Source: a virus | Length of the DNA: 55,945 bases | IMG/VR virus record: IMGVR_UViG_3300044491_002553 | Location: 1 to 55,945 of that record | Strand: one strand, 5' to 3' | Shown: positions 30,671-39,477 of the stretch, in pieces | How positions within the stretch are numbered: position 1 is the stretch's first letter | How the letters are laid out: each line of letters begins with the position of its first letter | Translations under genes and position numbers: made by a program | The notes under the pieces: model-generated | The model's input: the letters and a program-made list of their open reading frames with translations, nothing else | Told to the model about the DNA's origin: nothing | Databases searched by the model: none

Positions 30671-33268
30671 TTACCCCACTATCCAGTCGATTGGATCTAC
30701 ATCTTTGTTATTGAATCTATCCACATTTTCATTTACTAAAACTTCAGTGTCATCTACAAATACAGTTCTGGTATTAACATTGTTGGACTGGTTTATCTCT
30801 GTTGAATTGTTGTTATTAAGTGTATCAGTGATAATACCTGTGATTGTGTTAACAACATTACTGCCAGTGCTTACACTTGGAGATGTTGGATTATTTTTGA
30901 GAATGTTTCTGAATATAGTACTTAACAAACTGTCTTTGCCTTGTGCATTAAACTGACTGTTGTACTGTGCTGAATACAAATCTCTGGCCACACCCTGCTG
31001 TACAGGTTGCATTCTTGTTCTAAATCCAGTGAGTGTTTGTTCAAACACTCCACCACTGAAAGTACTTTTTATATTAGTGACTTGATACACACCACTGAAT
31101 TCACTGCCTGTATATTTGCCATTATTTCCAGGTACTGCTAATCCAGTTGTTTCATCATAGTCGATAGGAGTTTTCAAATTTACCTGCACATATGGTGGTG
31201 TAAGATCATAATTTATAGTACCGTCTGGCATAAAGGGTGTTGTGTACATTTGATTTTTGTACTCTTTGTCCATCCAAAAACTGTCAGCAGTAGGAAGGTA
31301 TGCAGGATCACCAATTATTGTCAAATCCAAATCTACAAGGTCAACACCTTGATACATCACTGTACTGAAAAGATCTTTTGCTCTTTCCTGTTTGGTATTT
31401 TGTGAACTGTTTATAGCACCTTCTTTAGGTTGTGGAACGTTGTTTATCTGAGGAGCAAATGCACCACCAGGTAGTTTGTTTGCAATGTTACCTGTGCCTA
31501 TTGTCATTGTCTGCAAAAATGCAGTGCTAAATTTAAATCTAAAATCCAACACATCAACATTTAATCCTGTATATATGTAATTGTAAATTTTATGCACACC
31601 TATACCATTTGGTTTACTGTTAGGTGCCCAAGGATAATCGTTATAAAATATAGCCTGTGGGGTAACATCATATCTTGTTTTAAATTTATAACGTCCGGCT
31701 TTTTTGTCAAAACCTTTGATTTCTTCTATTTTTGGTTTAACCTTAAACCATTTTATAGGTTTGTTTCCTTGATTTTGATTGATTTCTTCTGTAATATTAC
31801 TTGGAATATAATCACTGTTTATCAATACACCGTTGACTAATTTACTAATGTCTGTACCGTTGTTAATACGAAATAATTGTGTCTCTTTGTCTATACTAGC
31901 AACTTTTTTGTAGTTGTCTCTGTAACTGTCAAATTGACTTTGTTTGCCTTTTTGCTTTTGTGGACTGTTTTCAGGATTAAATGCATCTCTGTCAAGTTTT
32001 GAATTTGCCAGTTCTTGTGCAAAATTAAATTTGTATTCATCATACAGTTCATGATCACTAGGAACTATTTCTTTACGTAGTTTTCCATCACTGCCTTTTA
32101 CAATTTTTTCTTTTGGTTGTGTTAGACTTTTGTAATGATCTGTAAGTGCATCTCCTAACCCCACATATTCTTTGTTGCTTTTTTGCACTTCACCACCAGC
32201 AATGTTATTTTCTTCTTCTCCAATATCATCTACATTTTCAAACTTACTAAGTTTTCCTTTGAATACATCATTTACATTTGTGGCCTTCACCTGTAGATTG
32301 ATAGGTATTGTATTGGATGCTTTAGTTTGTAAATTTTGATGAAATGGGATACCTTTGATAACATATTGTGCACCTTCATTGTCCACATCAAATGTAAAGT
32401 CAGTTATACGCATCGGAATGTGTATTGGTGGTATAATGTTGTTGCTGGCAGTTCCATTTACATCATAACCCTTGAAAATTATTCTTATCACATAAGGAAC
32501 ATGTATATAATGTTGATCTTTAATATTGCTTCGTCCAGCAATAGTCCTCAATCTTTCTAGTAGTGTTGTACCTCTTGGTTCAACAATACTCATTTTTATA
32601 TCAGTAGAATTGGTGTTTGATGTCAAAACATTTGGACTGGCTGAAACATTTTCAAATGATAAATCCTGTATGTAAAAATCTATGTCTGCGTCAGGAGATG
32701 TATCAGGACCTAATCCACCACTTCTCATCAACAGTGTCTTGGGTAAACTTGAAAATTCACGAGGTGATTTGACCATTCTTACGTATGTGTTCAAATCCAT
32801 CATGTATAATTCAATGTTGTAGGTGTAACTGGCAAAGCCATTCAACACATTGTTGCGAGGATTAATTGTAATGTTGTTAATGTTTTGATTAAATACACCT
32901 TTTTGTGCTGTTGCTGTTTGTGATTTTGTTGCACCGCCATTTGCTTTTATTGTTTTCTTTGCTTGTGATATATTTGGACTTATGTTGTATAAATTAGGTA
33001 AATCACCAAAGTCTGAATAATCATCTATTTGATTGCCAGTGAGATAATTGTTTGTTTGGTATTCTGAGTCATCTACAAAAACTCTATTTGTCGCTGTGGT
33101 TTCTTCAATAGCATTTGCATTAATACCTGGTGTGCGAAAATTACCTCCAAAATCAGTAAAATCTTGTTCAACTATTTTTTGTTTATTATTGATGCTGTTG
33201 TTAGGAATAGGAATTGAGTCAAAGTCTGCACCAAATTGAACTGTGTCCTTGTCGTTTGGATTGGCCAT
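30671..33268 (-). CDS. Baseplate hub protein (gp27-like position)
   Basis: An 865-residue protein between gp53 and gp5. The segment YNIELYMMDLNTYVRMV and the C-terminal SGVYQVTNIKSTFSGGVFEQ, followed by LTGFRTRMQ, match the closing beta domain of hub proteins such as gp27/gpD/VgrG, which bind the spike. Between them are charged linkers rich in Lys and Glu (about 330-430). T4 gp27 is much shorter (391 residues). The position before gp5 supports a hub that carries the spike; the gp27 equivalence is by motif and location, not full similarity. Confidence 0.7.
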   Translation of the reverse strand: MANPNDKDTVQFGADFDSIPIPNNSINNKQKIVEQDFTDFGGNFRTPGINANAIEETTATNRVFVDDSEYQTNNYLTGNQIDDYSDFGDLPNLYNISPNISQAKKTIKANGGATKSQTATAQKGVFNQNINNITINPRNNVLNGFASYTYNIELYMMDLNTYVRMVKSPREFSSLPKTLLMRSGGLGPDTSPDADIDFYIQDLSFENVSASPNVLTSNTNSTDIKMSIVEPRGTTLLERLRTIAGRSNIKDQHYIHVPYVIRIIFKGYDVNGTASNNIIPPIHIPMRITDFTFDVDNEGAQYVIKGIPFHQNLQTKASNTIPINLQVKATNVNDVFKGKLSKFENVDDIGEEENNIAGGEVQKSNKEYVGLGDALTDHYKSLTQPKEKIVKGSDGKLRKEIVPSDHELYDEYKFNFAQELANSKLDRDAFNPENSPQKQKGKQSQFDSYRDNYKKVASIDKETQLFRINNGTDISKLVNGVLINSDYIPSNITEEINQNQGNKPIKWFKVKPKIEEIKGFDKKAGRYKFKTRYDVTPQAIFYNDYPWAPNSKPNGIGVHKIYNYIYTGLNVDVLDFRFKFSTAFLQTMTIGTGNIANKLPGGAFAPQINNVPQPKEGAINSSQNTKQERAKDLFSTVMYQGVDLVDLDLTIIGDPAYLPTADSFWMDKEYKNQMYTTPFMPDGTINYDLTPPYVQVNLKTPIDYDETTGLAVPGNNGKYTGSEFSGVYQVTNIKSTFSGGVFEQTLTGFRTRMQPVQQGVARDLYSAQYNSQFNAQGKDSLLSTIFRNILKNNPTSPSVSTGSNVVNTITGIITDTLNNNNSTEINQSNNVNTRTVFVDDTEVLVNENVDRFNNKDVDPIDWIVG

Positions 33269-33269
33269 G

Positions 33270-33584
33270 TTATATTCCTAGACTGTTATTGATTGTTTCA
33301 CGTTTGGGTATGTATATTTTTATTCCAGCAACAAAATCCCAAATAGGATCTACTATTACATTTCTATTTCTTGTGGCAAACACCCACCAAAGATTTGCGT
33401 TATCATACAAGTCAAAAGCCAATAGATCTGGTCTATGTTCATGTACTTTGGTTAGGGTATGAAGTGTATCATCTACAGCAGGCAATATAGGCCTATAGTT
33501 CATAACTCCTAAATATCCGTTAACTGTTGAACCGGACATTTCAGTTTGAAAATAAGGTGAATCTGCTCTGTATTCTATAGCCAT
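33270..33584 (-). CDS. 53: Baseplate wedge protein gp53
   Basis: A 104-residue gp53. The diagnostic part is HRPDLLAFDLYDNANLWWVF followed by ATRNRNVIVDPIWDF and AGIKIYIP, a LysM-like module found in baseplate wedge proteins. gp53 joins gp6/gp25 and completes the wedge. It is shorter than T4 gp53 (196), as usual for marine T4-like phages. Its start overlaps the gp48 stop by one base. Confidence 0.9.
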   Translation of the reverse strand: MAIEYRADSPYFQTEMSGSTVNGYLGVMNYRPILPAVDDTLHTLTKVHEHRPDLLAFDLYDNANLWWVFATRNRNVIVDPIWDFVAGIKIYIPKRETINNSLGI

Positions 33585-34462
33585 TATGGTAATGTTCCTA
33601 TTCCGTTTTTGTTTCCAATTAATTCTCCACGTGCATATCTTTGTAGTCCAAAACTCTGTTGTTGTGTTCTGCTTACTATTGGTAGCAGTGTCATATTAAT
33701 TGTCATCAGTGTTGGTACCAATGTTTTATTACTGGCTCCGTTACCACCAACTATGTTTGTTTCAATATAATCTACAGTGCCTTCAAAATCCATTGTGCTG
33801 TTTTGCACCACCACAGGTACACTGTTGAACATAAATGGACCGTTGTAACTGAAACGCAACACTGGAGGAGGTGTACCTCTGTTTGCATCTTGTCCAAAAA
33901 ATGATTTGGTACTGCTTTTGATCATTGTCAACACTGCAAGTACATAATTTGCTTCTGCTGTGTTGTTGGCACTGAATTGACCCACAACATTTATAGCACT
34001 GACATCACTGTTTGCATAAGAATGCTGTGCATAGTTGCTGTGCATAGGATGTGCTCCACCATAGTTTGCACTGTAACTCACGTTCACAGTAGGTGTGTAT
34101 GGAAACACAATACCATTTGTGTCTAACAAAGGTCTCAATAATATATTACTTGAATCTTTATACAGTATGTTAGTGGCACCAGGACTTAAACTTATTTTTG
34201 CTCTGTGGTCATCACCACCAGTAAAAGTTGTTGTGTTGAGAATACTGTTTATTACCTCATCACCACCAGTTGCTTTCAATCCAGCAGAGATTAATCTGTT
34301 GGCGGCACTGCCTAAAAAACTCCTACCTGCTCTTGCCAAACGACTATCGCCAGGAATAACTCTGCTGAGTAATCCATCTGCACTGCTGTTTATATCACCT
34401 GGTAATTGTGTTGTAGCAGAGGTTTTTACATTACCTCTTAAACTGCCCTGATTTATTGCCAT
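33584..34462 (-). CDS. 48: Baseplate tail-tube cap protein (gp48/gp54 type)
   Basis: A 292-residue protein with a central TPTVNVSYSANYGGAHPMHSN and a C-terminal TLMTINMTLLPIVSRTQQQSFG, the pattern of tail-tube-like baseplate caps gp48 and gp54, which seat the tube on the hub. The immediate neighbour gp53 matches the gp48-gp53 order of marine T4-like phages, so gp48 is preferred over gp54. It is the first gene of the leftward baseplate block, directly behind a perfect T4 late promoter. Confidence 0.8.
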   Translation of the reverse strand: MAINQGSLRGNVKTSATTQLPGDINSSADGLLSRVIPGDSRLARAGRSFLGSAANRLISAGLKATGGDEVINSILNTTTFTGGDDHRAKISLSPGATNILYKDSSNILLRPLLDTNGIVFPYTPTVNVSYSANYGGAHPMHSNYAQHSYANSDVSAINVVGQFSANNTAEANYVLAVLTMIKSSTKSFFGQDANRGTPPPVLRFSYNGPFMFNSVPVVVQNSTMDFEGTVDYIETNIVGGNGASNKTLVPTLMTINMTLLPIVSRTQQQSFGLQRYARGELIGNKNGIGTLP

Positions 34463-34479
34463 TTTAATTCACTTTCTGG

Positions 34480-34507
34480 TTGCATAAGTATTTATAGATG
34501 TTATAAT
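34480..34507 (+). promoter_or_regulatory. Sigma70-type extended -10 promoter for gp55
   Basis: TTGCAT (34480-34485), 16 bp, then TATAAT (34502-34507), with TG one base before it (TGTTATAAT, extended -10). It faces the gp55 gene, and AGGA serves as ribosome site before the ATG. It overlaps the leftward late promoter, so the two directions may interfere. Confidence 0.65.
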
Positions 34508-34512
34508 GTACG
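34489..34512 (-). promoter_or_regulatory. T4-type late promoter for the baseplate block
   Basis: The minus strand reads the perfect late octamer TATAAATA at 34496-34489, about 27 bp before gp48. Exactly 5 bp further upstream is CGTACATTATA (34512-34502), identical in sequence and spacing to the element before the 484-residue fibre. Confidence 0.75.
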
Positions 34513-34534
34513 CATATAAAAGGAATCTCCAAAC

Positions 34535-35347
34535 ATGATGAAAAGAAAGAAATATCTTAACAACGAAGACCTTCTGAAGCAAATTCATGCTTCAAAGATG
34601 ACATATTGTAGTTTTCTAGACGAAGATGACTCAACTTATGATATTATTTTACCCAATCTAGAAGCAATAAACAGAAGAACAACAGCACAGGCAAAAAGAA
34701 ACAAAGCAGATAGAATTAACAAAACACAATACAAACAAGCAAAAGAACAAAATAAAAATGTAAAAATGGCAGATTTTAATTTAGATTGGAAAAAAATTAA
34801 AAAAGAAGAAGTAGTATTTAGAATTATGACATATGATCATGTACCGTTACAGCCTGGAAGAAAGAAAAATCCAAAAACTGTAGCAGATCATCACGTGCAG
34901 TGCAACTTTCCTCCATTTCAACACTATAGGTATATTGATGAAGAATTAAAATGTGTAGGCAAAAGTCACTGGATAGGTGGATTAGAAAATGGTTACTTCA
35001 ACAAAGAACACGGAAAAACCACAAACACATTAGCAAGAATGTACATGAAGTTGTGTGAACGTTATGGCACTAGAAGCAATTGGCGTGGATACACTTACAA
35101 CGATGAAATGAGAAGCCAAGCATTGCTACAACTTGCACAAATCGGACTGCAATTTGATGAGAGCAAAAGTCAAAATCCATTTGCTTACTACACTGCGGCT
35201 ATCACAAACAGTTTTACCCGAGTGTTGAATTTAGAAAAAAGAAATCAACACATCAGAGATGATATACTCGAAGAAGCAGGTCTCAATCCAAGTTACACCA
35301 GACAATCAGAGAACGAATCTGCTAAAAGTAGTGAACCAATAAGATAA
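34535..35347 (+). CDS. 55: Late-transcription sigma factor gp55-like
   Basis: A 270-residue protein. The conserved gp55 core lies in its second half: RYGTRSNWRGYTYNDEMRSQ, ALLQLAQIGLQFDESKS, FAYYTAAITNSFTRVLN, a diverged sigma region 2 that recognises the -10-like late octamer. gp55 directs host RNA polymerase to late promoters, and such promoters occur in this window. It is longer than T4 gp55 (185) because of a basic, lysine-rich N-terminal part (about 60-95) and another region (~105-170: HHVQCNFPPFQHYRYIDE). It is preceded by its own host-type promoter and AGGA. Confidence 0.85.
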   Translation: MMKRKKYLNNEDLLKQIHASKMTYCSFLDEDDSTYDIILPNLEAINRRTTAQAKRNKADRINKTQYKQAKEQNKNVKMADFNLDWKKIKKEEVVFRIMTYDHVPLQPGRKKNPKTVADHHVQCNFPPFQHYRYIDEELKCVGKSHWIGGLENGYFNKEHGKTTNTLARMYMKLCERYGTRSNWRGYTYNDEMRSQALLQLAQIGLQFDESKSQNPFAYYTAAITNSFTRVLNLEKRNQHIRDDILEEAGLNPSYTRQSENESAKSSEPIR

Positions 35348-35349
35348 AC

Positions 35350-35378
35350 TTGACAACAGATACAAAGGATGTTATAAT
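35350..35378 (+). promoter_or_regulatory. Consensus sigma70 promoter for the gp47-gp46 operon
   Basis: A full-consensus promoter: TTGACA (35350-35355), 17 bp, TATAAT (35373-35378), with the extended -10 TGTTATAAT. The expected start of transcription, about 7 bases on, coincides with the gp47 ATG, so the message may be leaderless. Confidence 0.8.
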
Positions 35379-35384
35379 AAACAC

Positions 35385-36395
35385 ATGAGTTTGTTTAAAC
35401 GGGCCGCCATTTTCACGGACATTCACTTTGGCAACAAATCAAACAGCAGAACATTCAATCAAGATTGTTTGGATTTTGTGGATTGGTTTTGTGCTGAAGC
35501 AAAAAAGCAAGGTGCTGATGCCTGTATCTTTATGGGTGATTGGCATCATCAACGTGCTACTATCAATGTTAGTACACTTAATTACAGTCTACAAGCACTG
35601 GATAAATTGAACGAAAGTTTTGATATAGTTCATTTTATTCCAGGCAACCATGATGAATACTACAGAGACAAACGTGATTTAAACAGTGTAGCATTTATTA
35701 AAAAATATGAAAACATACAACTGTACAATGACATCATAACACTGGATGATGTGGGATTTGTTCCGTGGTTGGTAGGTGATGAGCACAAAAAAATTAGAAA
35801 ACTAGATGCAAAATATGTGATTGGACATTTTGAACTGCCACACTTTTACATGAATGCAATGGTGCAGATGCCTGATACAGGTGAACTTAACACCAATGAC
35901 TTTGATCATTTAGGTACTGTGTTTACTGGACACTTCCACAAAAGACAAGAACGTGAAAATGTGGTGTACACAGGAAATGCTTTTGCACACAACTATGCAG
36001 ACGCAGGTGATGATGAACGTGGAATGATGATACTTGACTGGGATGGCACACGTAAATTTATTGCATGGCCTGATCAACCCAAGTACAGAGTGCTACAGAT
36101 CAGTCAACTGCTAGAAGGTCCAGAAAAGTATCTGTCACCAAAAACATATGCAAGAGTAAAACTAGATGTTGACATCAGTTATGAAGAAGCAAACTTTATC
36201 AAAGAAACATTTATTGAAGAATATCAATTGCGAGAGTTAAGTTTGATTCCTATCAAAAACGAAGAACATTCTCAAGATTGGGAAGGTGAGATAAACTTTG
36301 AAAGTGTAGATACTATTGTCACCAGTCAACTGCAACAGATAGACAGTAAACAGTATGACAGTAATCTTATGTTGGACATTTATAGGAATTTATAA
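35385..36395 (+). CDS. 47: Recombination endonuclease subunit gp47 (SbcD/Mre11-like)
   Basis: A 336-residue Mre11-type nuclease with the metallophosphoesterase motifs in order: FTDIHFGN (D12, H14), FMGDWHHQR, IPGNHDEYY, VIGHFELP and GHFHKR. With gp46 it resects DNA ends for phage recombination and recombination-primed replication. The length matches T4 gp47 (339). The ATG stands 6 bases after a perfect -10 box with no Shine-Dalgarno in reach. In T4 gp47 and gp46 are close neighbours; here an amidinotransferase-like gene is inserted between them. Confidence 0.95.
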   Translation: MSLFKRAAIFTDIHFGNKSNSRTFNQDCLDFVDWFCAEAKKQGADACIFMGDWHHQRATINVSTLNYSLQALDKLNESFDIVHFIPGNHDEYYRDKRDLNSVAFIKKYENIQLYNDIITLDDVGFVPWLVGDEHKKIRKLDAKYVIGHFELPHFYMNAMVQMPDTGELNTNDFDHLGTVFTGHFHKRQERENVVYTGNAFAHNYADAGDDERGMMILDWDGTRKFIAWPDQPKYRVLQISQLLEGPEKYLSPKTYARVKLDVDISYEEANFIKETFIEEYQLRELSLIPIKNEEHSQDWEGEINFESVDTIVTSQLQQIDSKQYDSNLMLDIYRNL

Positions 36396-37520
36396 ATGGA
36401 GTTTGAATTATTTGACGAAACTAAAAGACTGCACAAAGTGATGTTAGGCACTTGGTTTCTGCCTGAATATTTTGATAGTATTAAATCATCCAACATCAAA
36501 CAACAGTTGCAGACCATTGCACATCAAACACATGAAGATTTAGATAACTTTGAAAGTGTGTTGAAAAGTTATGGTGTTGAGGTGTATAGGCCTGTTGCAC
36601 CATCTGAAACATACGATCCTACAATAAAAATAAATCCTGCACTTAATGTACGAGATACGTTTAGAACAATTGGTAATACACTTTATAAATTTAACAGCAA
36701 AGGCAAATACTATGATGATGCTATACAACAAGTTTTGCCTGTGTTCACTGATCTATCAAGTATACTTGAAGATGCTAATCGCTTAGAATATCTTCCCAAA
36801 TACAGTGAACAACATTACAAACTAATTGCAGGATCAAGTTGGCCTTCATTTGTTAGTTTTTGCAATAAAAATTATACTGTTGATCAGCAAATACAAGATG
36901 AAATAGATTCATATGAAGAAAGTTTGCGATATGATGACACAAATCCACCAGAAGGTCCAAATGTTATTATTACAAACGGAGAAATAATTGTTGATCATCA
37001 TGAATATGTTGACTTTGTAAACATACTCAAACAACATGTACCAACAAATTTAAAATGGAAAAGCATATGCACACTTGGTGGTCATACTGATGGAATGTTT
37101 AATTTACTAAACAAAGACACAGTTATAGGTGTTAGAGAAGTAGTAGAAAAATTTATGCCTCACATACCTAATAAAATTATGATAGAACAAGAAAATTATC
37201 AATCACATATTGATGAATTTAACAAACACAAAGCAAATGTTGGTGGCAAATGGTGGGTACCTGGACAAGAGAATAACATAGAATTTACAGATTTTGTAAA
37301 CAATTATCTCACACATTTAGTTGGTTATGTTGAGGAAACACAATTTGATGTCAATGTACTGAGCCTTGATGAAAAAACAGTATTTGTTATGGGTGACAAC
37401 GGTAATTATGTACAAGAACTAGCAAATTATGGTATTGAAGCAATAGTAGTACCATGGCGTCATCGATGGTTCCATGATGGTGGATTACATTGTATAACTT
37501 TAGATTTAGTAAGAAAGTAA
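36396..37520 (+). CDS. Amidinotransferase-like enzyme (guanidine-modifying superfamily)
   Basis: A 374-residue protein with motifs of the arginine:glycine amidinotransferase/arginine deiminase fold: NVRDTFRTIGN (84-94) near the substrate pocket, LGGHTDGMFN with catalytic-type H230, and HDGGLHCITLDLVR with the probable nucleophile C366. These enzymes move an amidino group from arginine to an amine through a Cys-linked intermediate. The gene abuts gp47 with no gap and precedes gp46 by 3 bases, so it belongs to the recombination operon. The acceptor is unknown; DNA, a polyamine or a small metabolite are possibilities. Deiminase activity cannot be excluded. Confidence 0.75.
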   Translation: MEFELFDETKRLHKVMLGTWFLPEYFDSIKSSNIKQQLQTIAHQTHEDLDNFESVLKSYGVEVYRPVAPSETYDPTIKINPALNVRDTFRTIGNTLYKFNSKGKYYDDAIQQVLPVFTDLSSILEDANRLEYLPKYSEQHYKLIAGSSWPSFVSFCNKNYTVDQQIQDEIDSYEESLRYDDTNPPEGPNVIITNGEIIVDHHEYVDFVNILKQHVPTNLKWKSICTLGGHTDGMFNLLNKDTVIGVREVVEKFMPHIPNKIMIEQENYQSHIDEFNKHKANVGGKWWVPGQENNIEFTDFVNNYLTHLVGYVEETQFDVNVLSLDEKTVFVMGDNGNYVQELANYGIEAIVVPWRHRWFHDGGLHCITLDLVRK

Positions 37521-37523
37521 AGA

Positions 37524-39290
37524 ATGTTTAAAGTAAACACATTAACAGTTAAAAATTTTATGAGTGTTGGCAATCAAACACAAGCCATAGATTTTAATCG
37601 AAACGATCTCACACTAGTGCTAGGTGAAAACTTAGACACTGGTGGAAGTGATGCTGGTAGTAGAAATGGTACAGGTAAAACCACAATAATAAATGCACTA
37701 AGTTATGCTATGTATGGACAAGCACTCACAAAGATCAGACAAAACAATCTAATTAATAAAACAAACGGCAAGAACATGCTGACCACTGTCGAATTTGAGA
37801 AAAATGGTGTGCCTTATAGAATTGAACGTGGGCGTTCTCCTAATGTTTTAAAATTTTACATCAACAACACAGAACAAGAAACACAAGATGGTGAACAACA
37901 AGGTGACAGCAGAGAAACACAAAAAGAAATAGACAAACTGCTTGGTATGAGTCACGACATGTTTAAGCATGTGTTGGCACTCAACACATACAGTGAACCA
38001 TTTTTGAGCATGAGAGTCAATGATCAGCGTGAAATAATCGAACAACTTTTAGGTATAACACTATTGAGTGAAAAAGCAGATACACTAAAAGAACTGTTAC
38101 GATTGACCAAACAGAGTATAACTGACGAAGAAGCAAAAATAAAAGCAACTACAGATGCAAACACCAGGATTAGTGATCAAGTTGACGCACTAAAACGCAG
38201 ACAGAAAATATGGAATGAGAAAAAACAAAAAGATGCTGATCAGTTGAAACAAGAAATCAAAGATCTCAGTCATGTTGACATAGACGAAGAACTTATTCAA
38301 CACACCAAACTGCAAGAATGGTTGGTATTGGAGCAAGAGCAACTAAGCATAAAAAAAGATATAGATGTAATTCAAACGCAACTTTCTCGTGCCAAACGTG
38401 ATGTAGAAAGAACACAAAAAAATCTATCAGCACTACAAAAAGGTGAGTGTGGAAGTTGTGGACAAGATGTAAATCATTTAGAAACACACCAAAAACAGTT
38501 GCAGGATGCAGAAAAAGAACATGTAGAAAACGTAAACTATGAAAAAGAACTTAGTGATGCAGTGGTAAATTTACAAAGCACAGTAAAAGAACTTCCGGAA
38601 AAACCTCAAACTTTTTACAACACCAATGACGAAGCACACAATCACAGAAGTACACTAAGTACACTCAACAGTCAATTGACAACAAAATTAGATGAGACTG
38701 ACCCATACATTGACCAAATAAGTGAAATGGAACAAACTGCACTTATGGAACTTGATTATAAAGAATTAAATAATTTAACAAAAATCAGAGACCATCAAGA
38801 ATTTTTGTTAAAATTACTGACTAACAAAGACAGTTTTATCAGAAAGAAAATAATTGATCAAAATCTAACTTACTTAAATACTAGACTAGACTATTATCTA
38901 AATAGTGTTGGTTTACCACACACTGTGGTATTTCAAAATGATTTAAATGTATTGATACAAGAATTTGGTAGAGATTTAGATTTTGACAATTTAAGCAGAG
39001 GTGAACGTAACAGATTGATATTAAGTTTAAGTTGGGCCTTCCGTGATGTTTGGGAAAGTCTTTACCAACCTATAAATTTATTATTCATTGATGAATTAGT
39101 AGACAGTGGCATGGACAGTGCTGGTGTTGAAAATAGTATGGCAATACTTAAAAAAATGAGCAGAGAACGTAATAAAAGCATATGGCTAGTCAGTCACAAA
39201 GACGAACTGATTGGTCGTGTGAACAACTTATTAAAAGTGGTAAAAGAGAATGGATTTACCAGTTATAATGACGACGTAGAAATTAGATAG
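37524..39290 (+). CDS. 46: Recombination endonuclease subunit gp46 (SbcC/Rad50-like)
   Basis: A 588-residue SMC-like ATPase. The Walker A motif is GSRNGTGKTT (45-54), long coiled-coil arms follow, the zinc hook CGSCG sits near residue 310, the signature LSRGERNRLILSLSW near 490 and Walker B LLFIDELVDSGMD near 515. It pairs with gp47 to process DNA ends. The length is close to T4 gp46 (560). It is preceded by AAAG just 3 bases after the amidinotransferase gene. Confidence 0.95.
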   Translation: MFKVNTLTVKNFMSVGNQTQAIDFNRNDLTLVLGENLDTGGSDAGSRNGTGKTTIINALSYAMYGQALTKIRQNNLINKTNGKNMLTTVEFEKNGVPYRIERGRSPNVLKFYINNTEQETQDGEQQGDSRETQKEIDKLLGMSHDMFKHVLALNTYSEPFLSMRVNDQREIIEQLLGITLLSEKADTLKELLRLTKQSITDEEAKIKATTDANTRISDQVDALKRRQKIWNEKKQKDADQLKQEIKDLSHVDIDEELIQHTKLQEWLVLEQEQLSIKKDIDVIQTQLSRAKRDVERTQKNLSALQKGECGSCGQDVNHLETHQKQLQDAEKEHVENVNYEKELSDAVVNLQSTVKELPEKPQTFYNTNDEAHNHRSTLSTLNSQLTTKLDETDPYIDQISEMEQTALMELDYKELNNLTKIRDHQEFLLKLLTNKDSFIRKKIIDQNLTYLNTRLDYYLNSVGLPHTVVFQNDLNVLIQEFGRDLDFDNLSRGERNRLILSLSWAFRDVWESLYQPINLLFIDELVDSGMDSAGVENSMAILKKMSRERNKSIWLVSHKDELIGRVNNLLKVVKENGFTSYNDDVEIR

Positions 39291-39300
39291 GAGAATAAAA

Positions 39301-39477
39301 ATGTCTATACACGAACAAATTATACAACAATACGAAACATACATCAAAGAGTCAGAGGCTTTTGAAACTAAAGGTGTAAAAGCCTCGGCCACAAGAGCCA
39401 GAAAAGCACTTGGCGAAATTGGAAAACTTTCTAAGTCAAGACGTGCAGAGATTCAGGAAAAAAAGAACAGCATGTAA
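39301..39477 (+). CDS. Small basic protein, 58 residues
   Basis: An ATG follows a good ribosome site (TAGGAG) and opens a 58-codon frame whose TAA overlaps the next gene's ATG (TAATG). The C-terminal half, KGVKASATRARKALGEIGKL then SKSRRAEIQEKKNSM, is strongly basic and helical. It matches a small protein I have seen repeatedly in marine T4-like phages and may bind nucleic acid like a histone-tail or HU-arm peptide; the function is inferred. The coupling on both sides supports a real gene within the gp47-gp46 operon. Confidence 0.75.
   Translation: MSIHEQIIQQYETYIKESEAFETKGVKASATRARKALGEIGKLSKSRRAEIQEKKNSM

Noticed and set aside
36540-36731. Small minus-strand frame inside the amidinotransferase gene
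   Set aside because: No ribosome site, and the plus-strand protein has clear family motifs.
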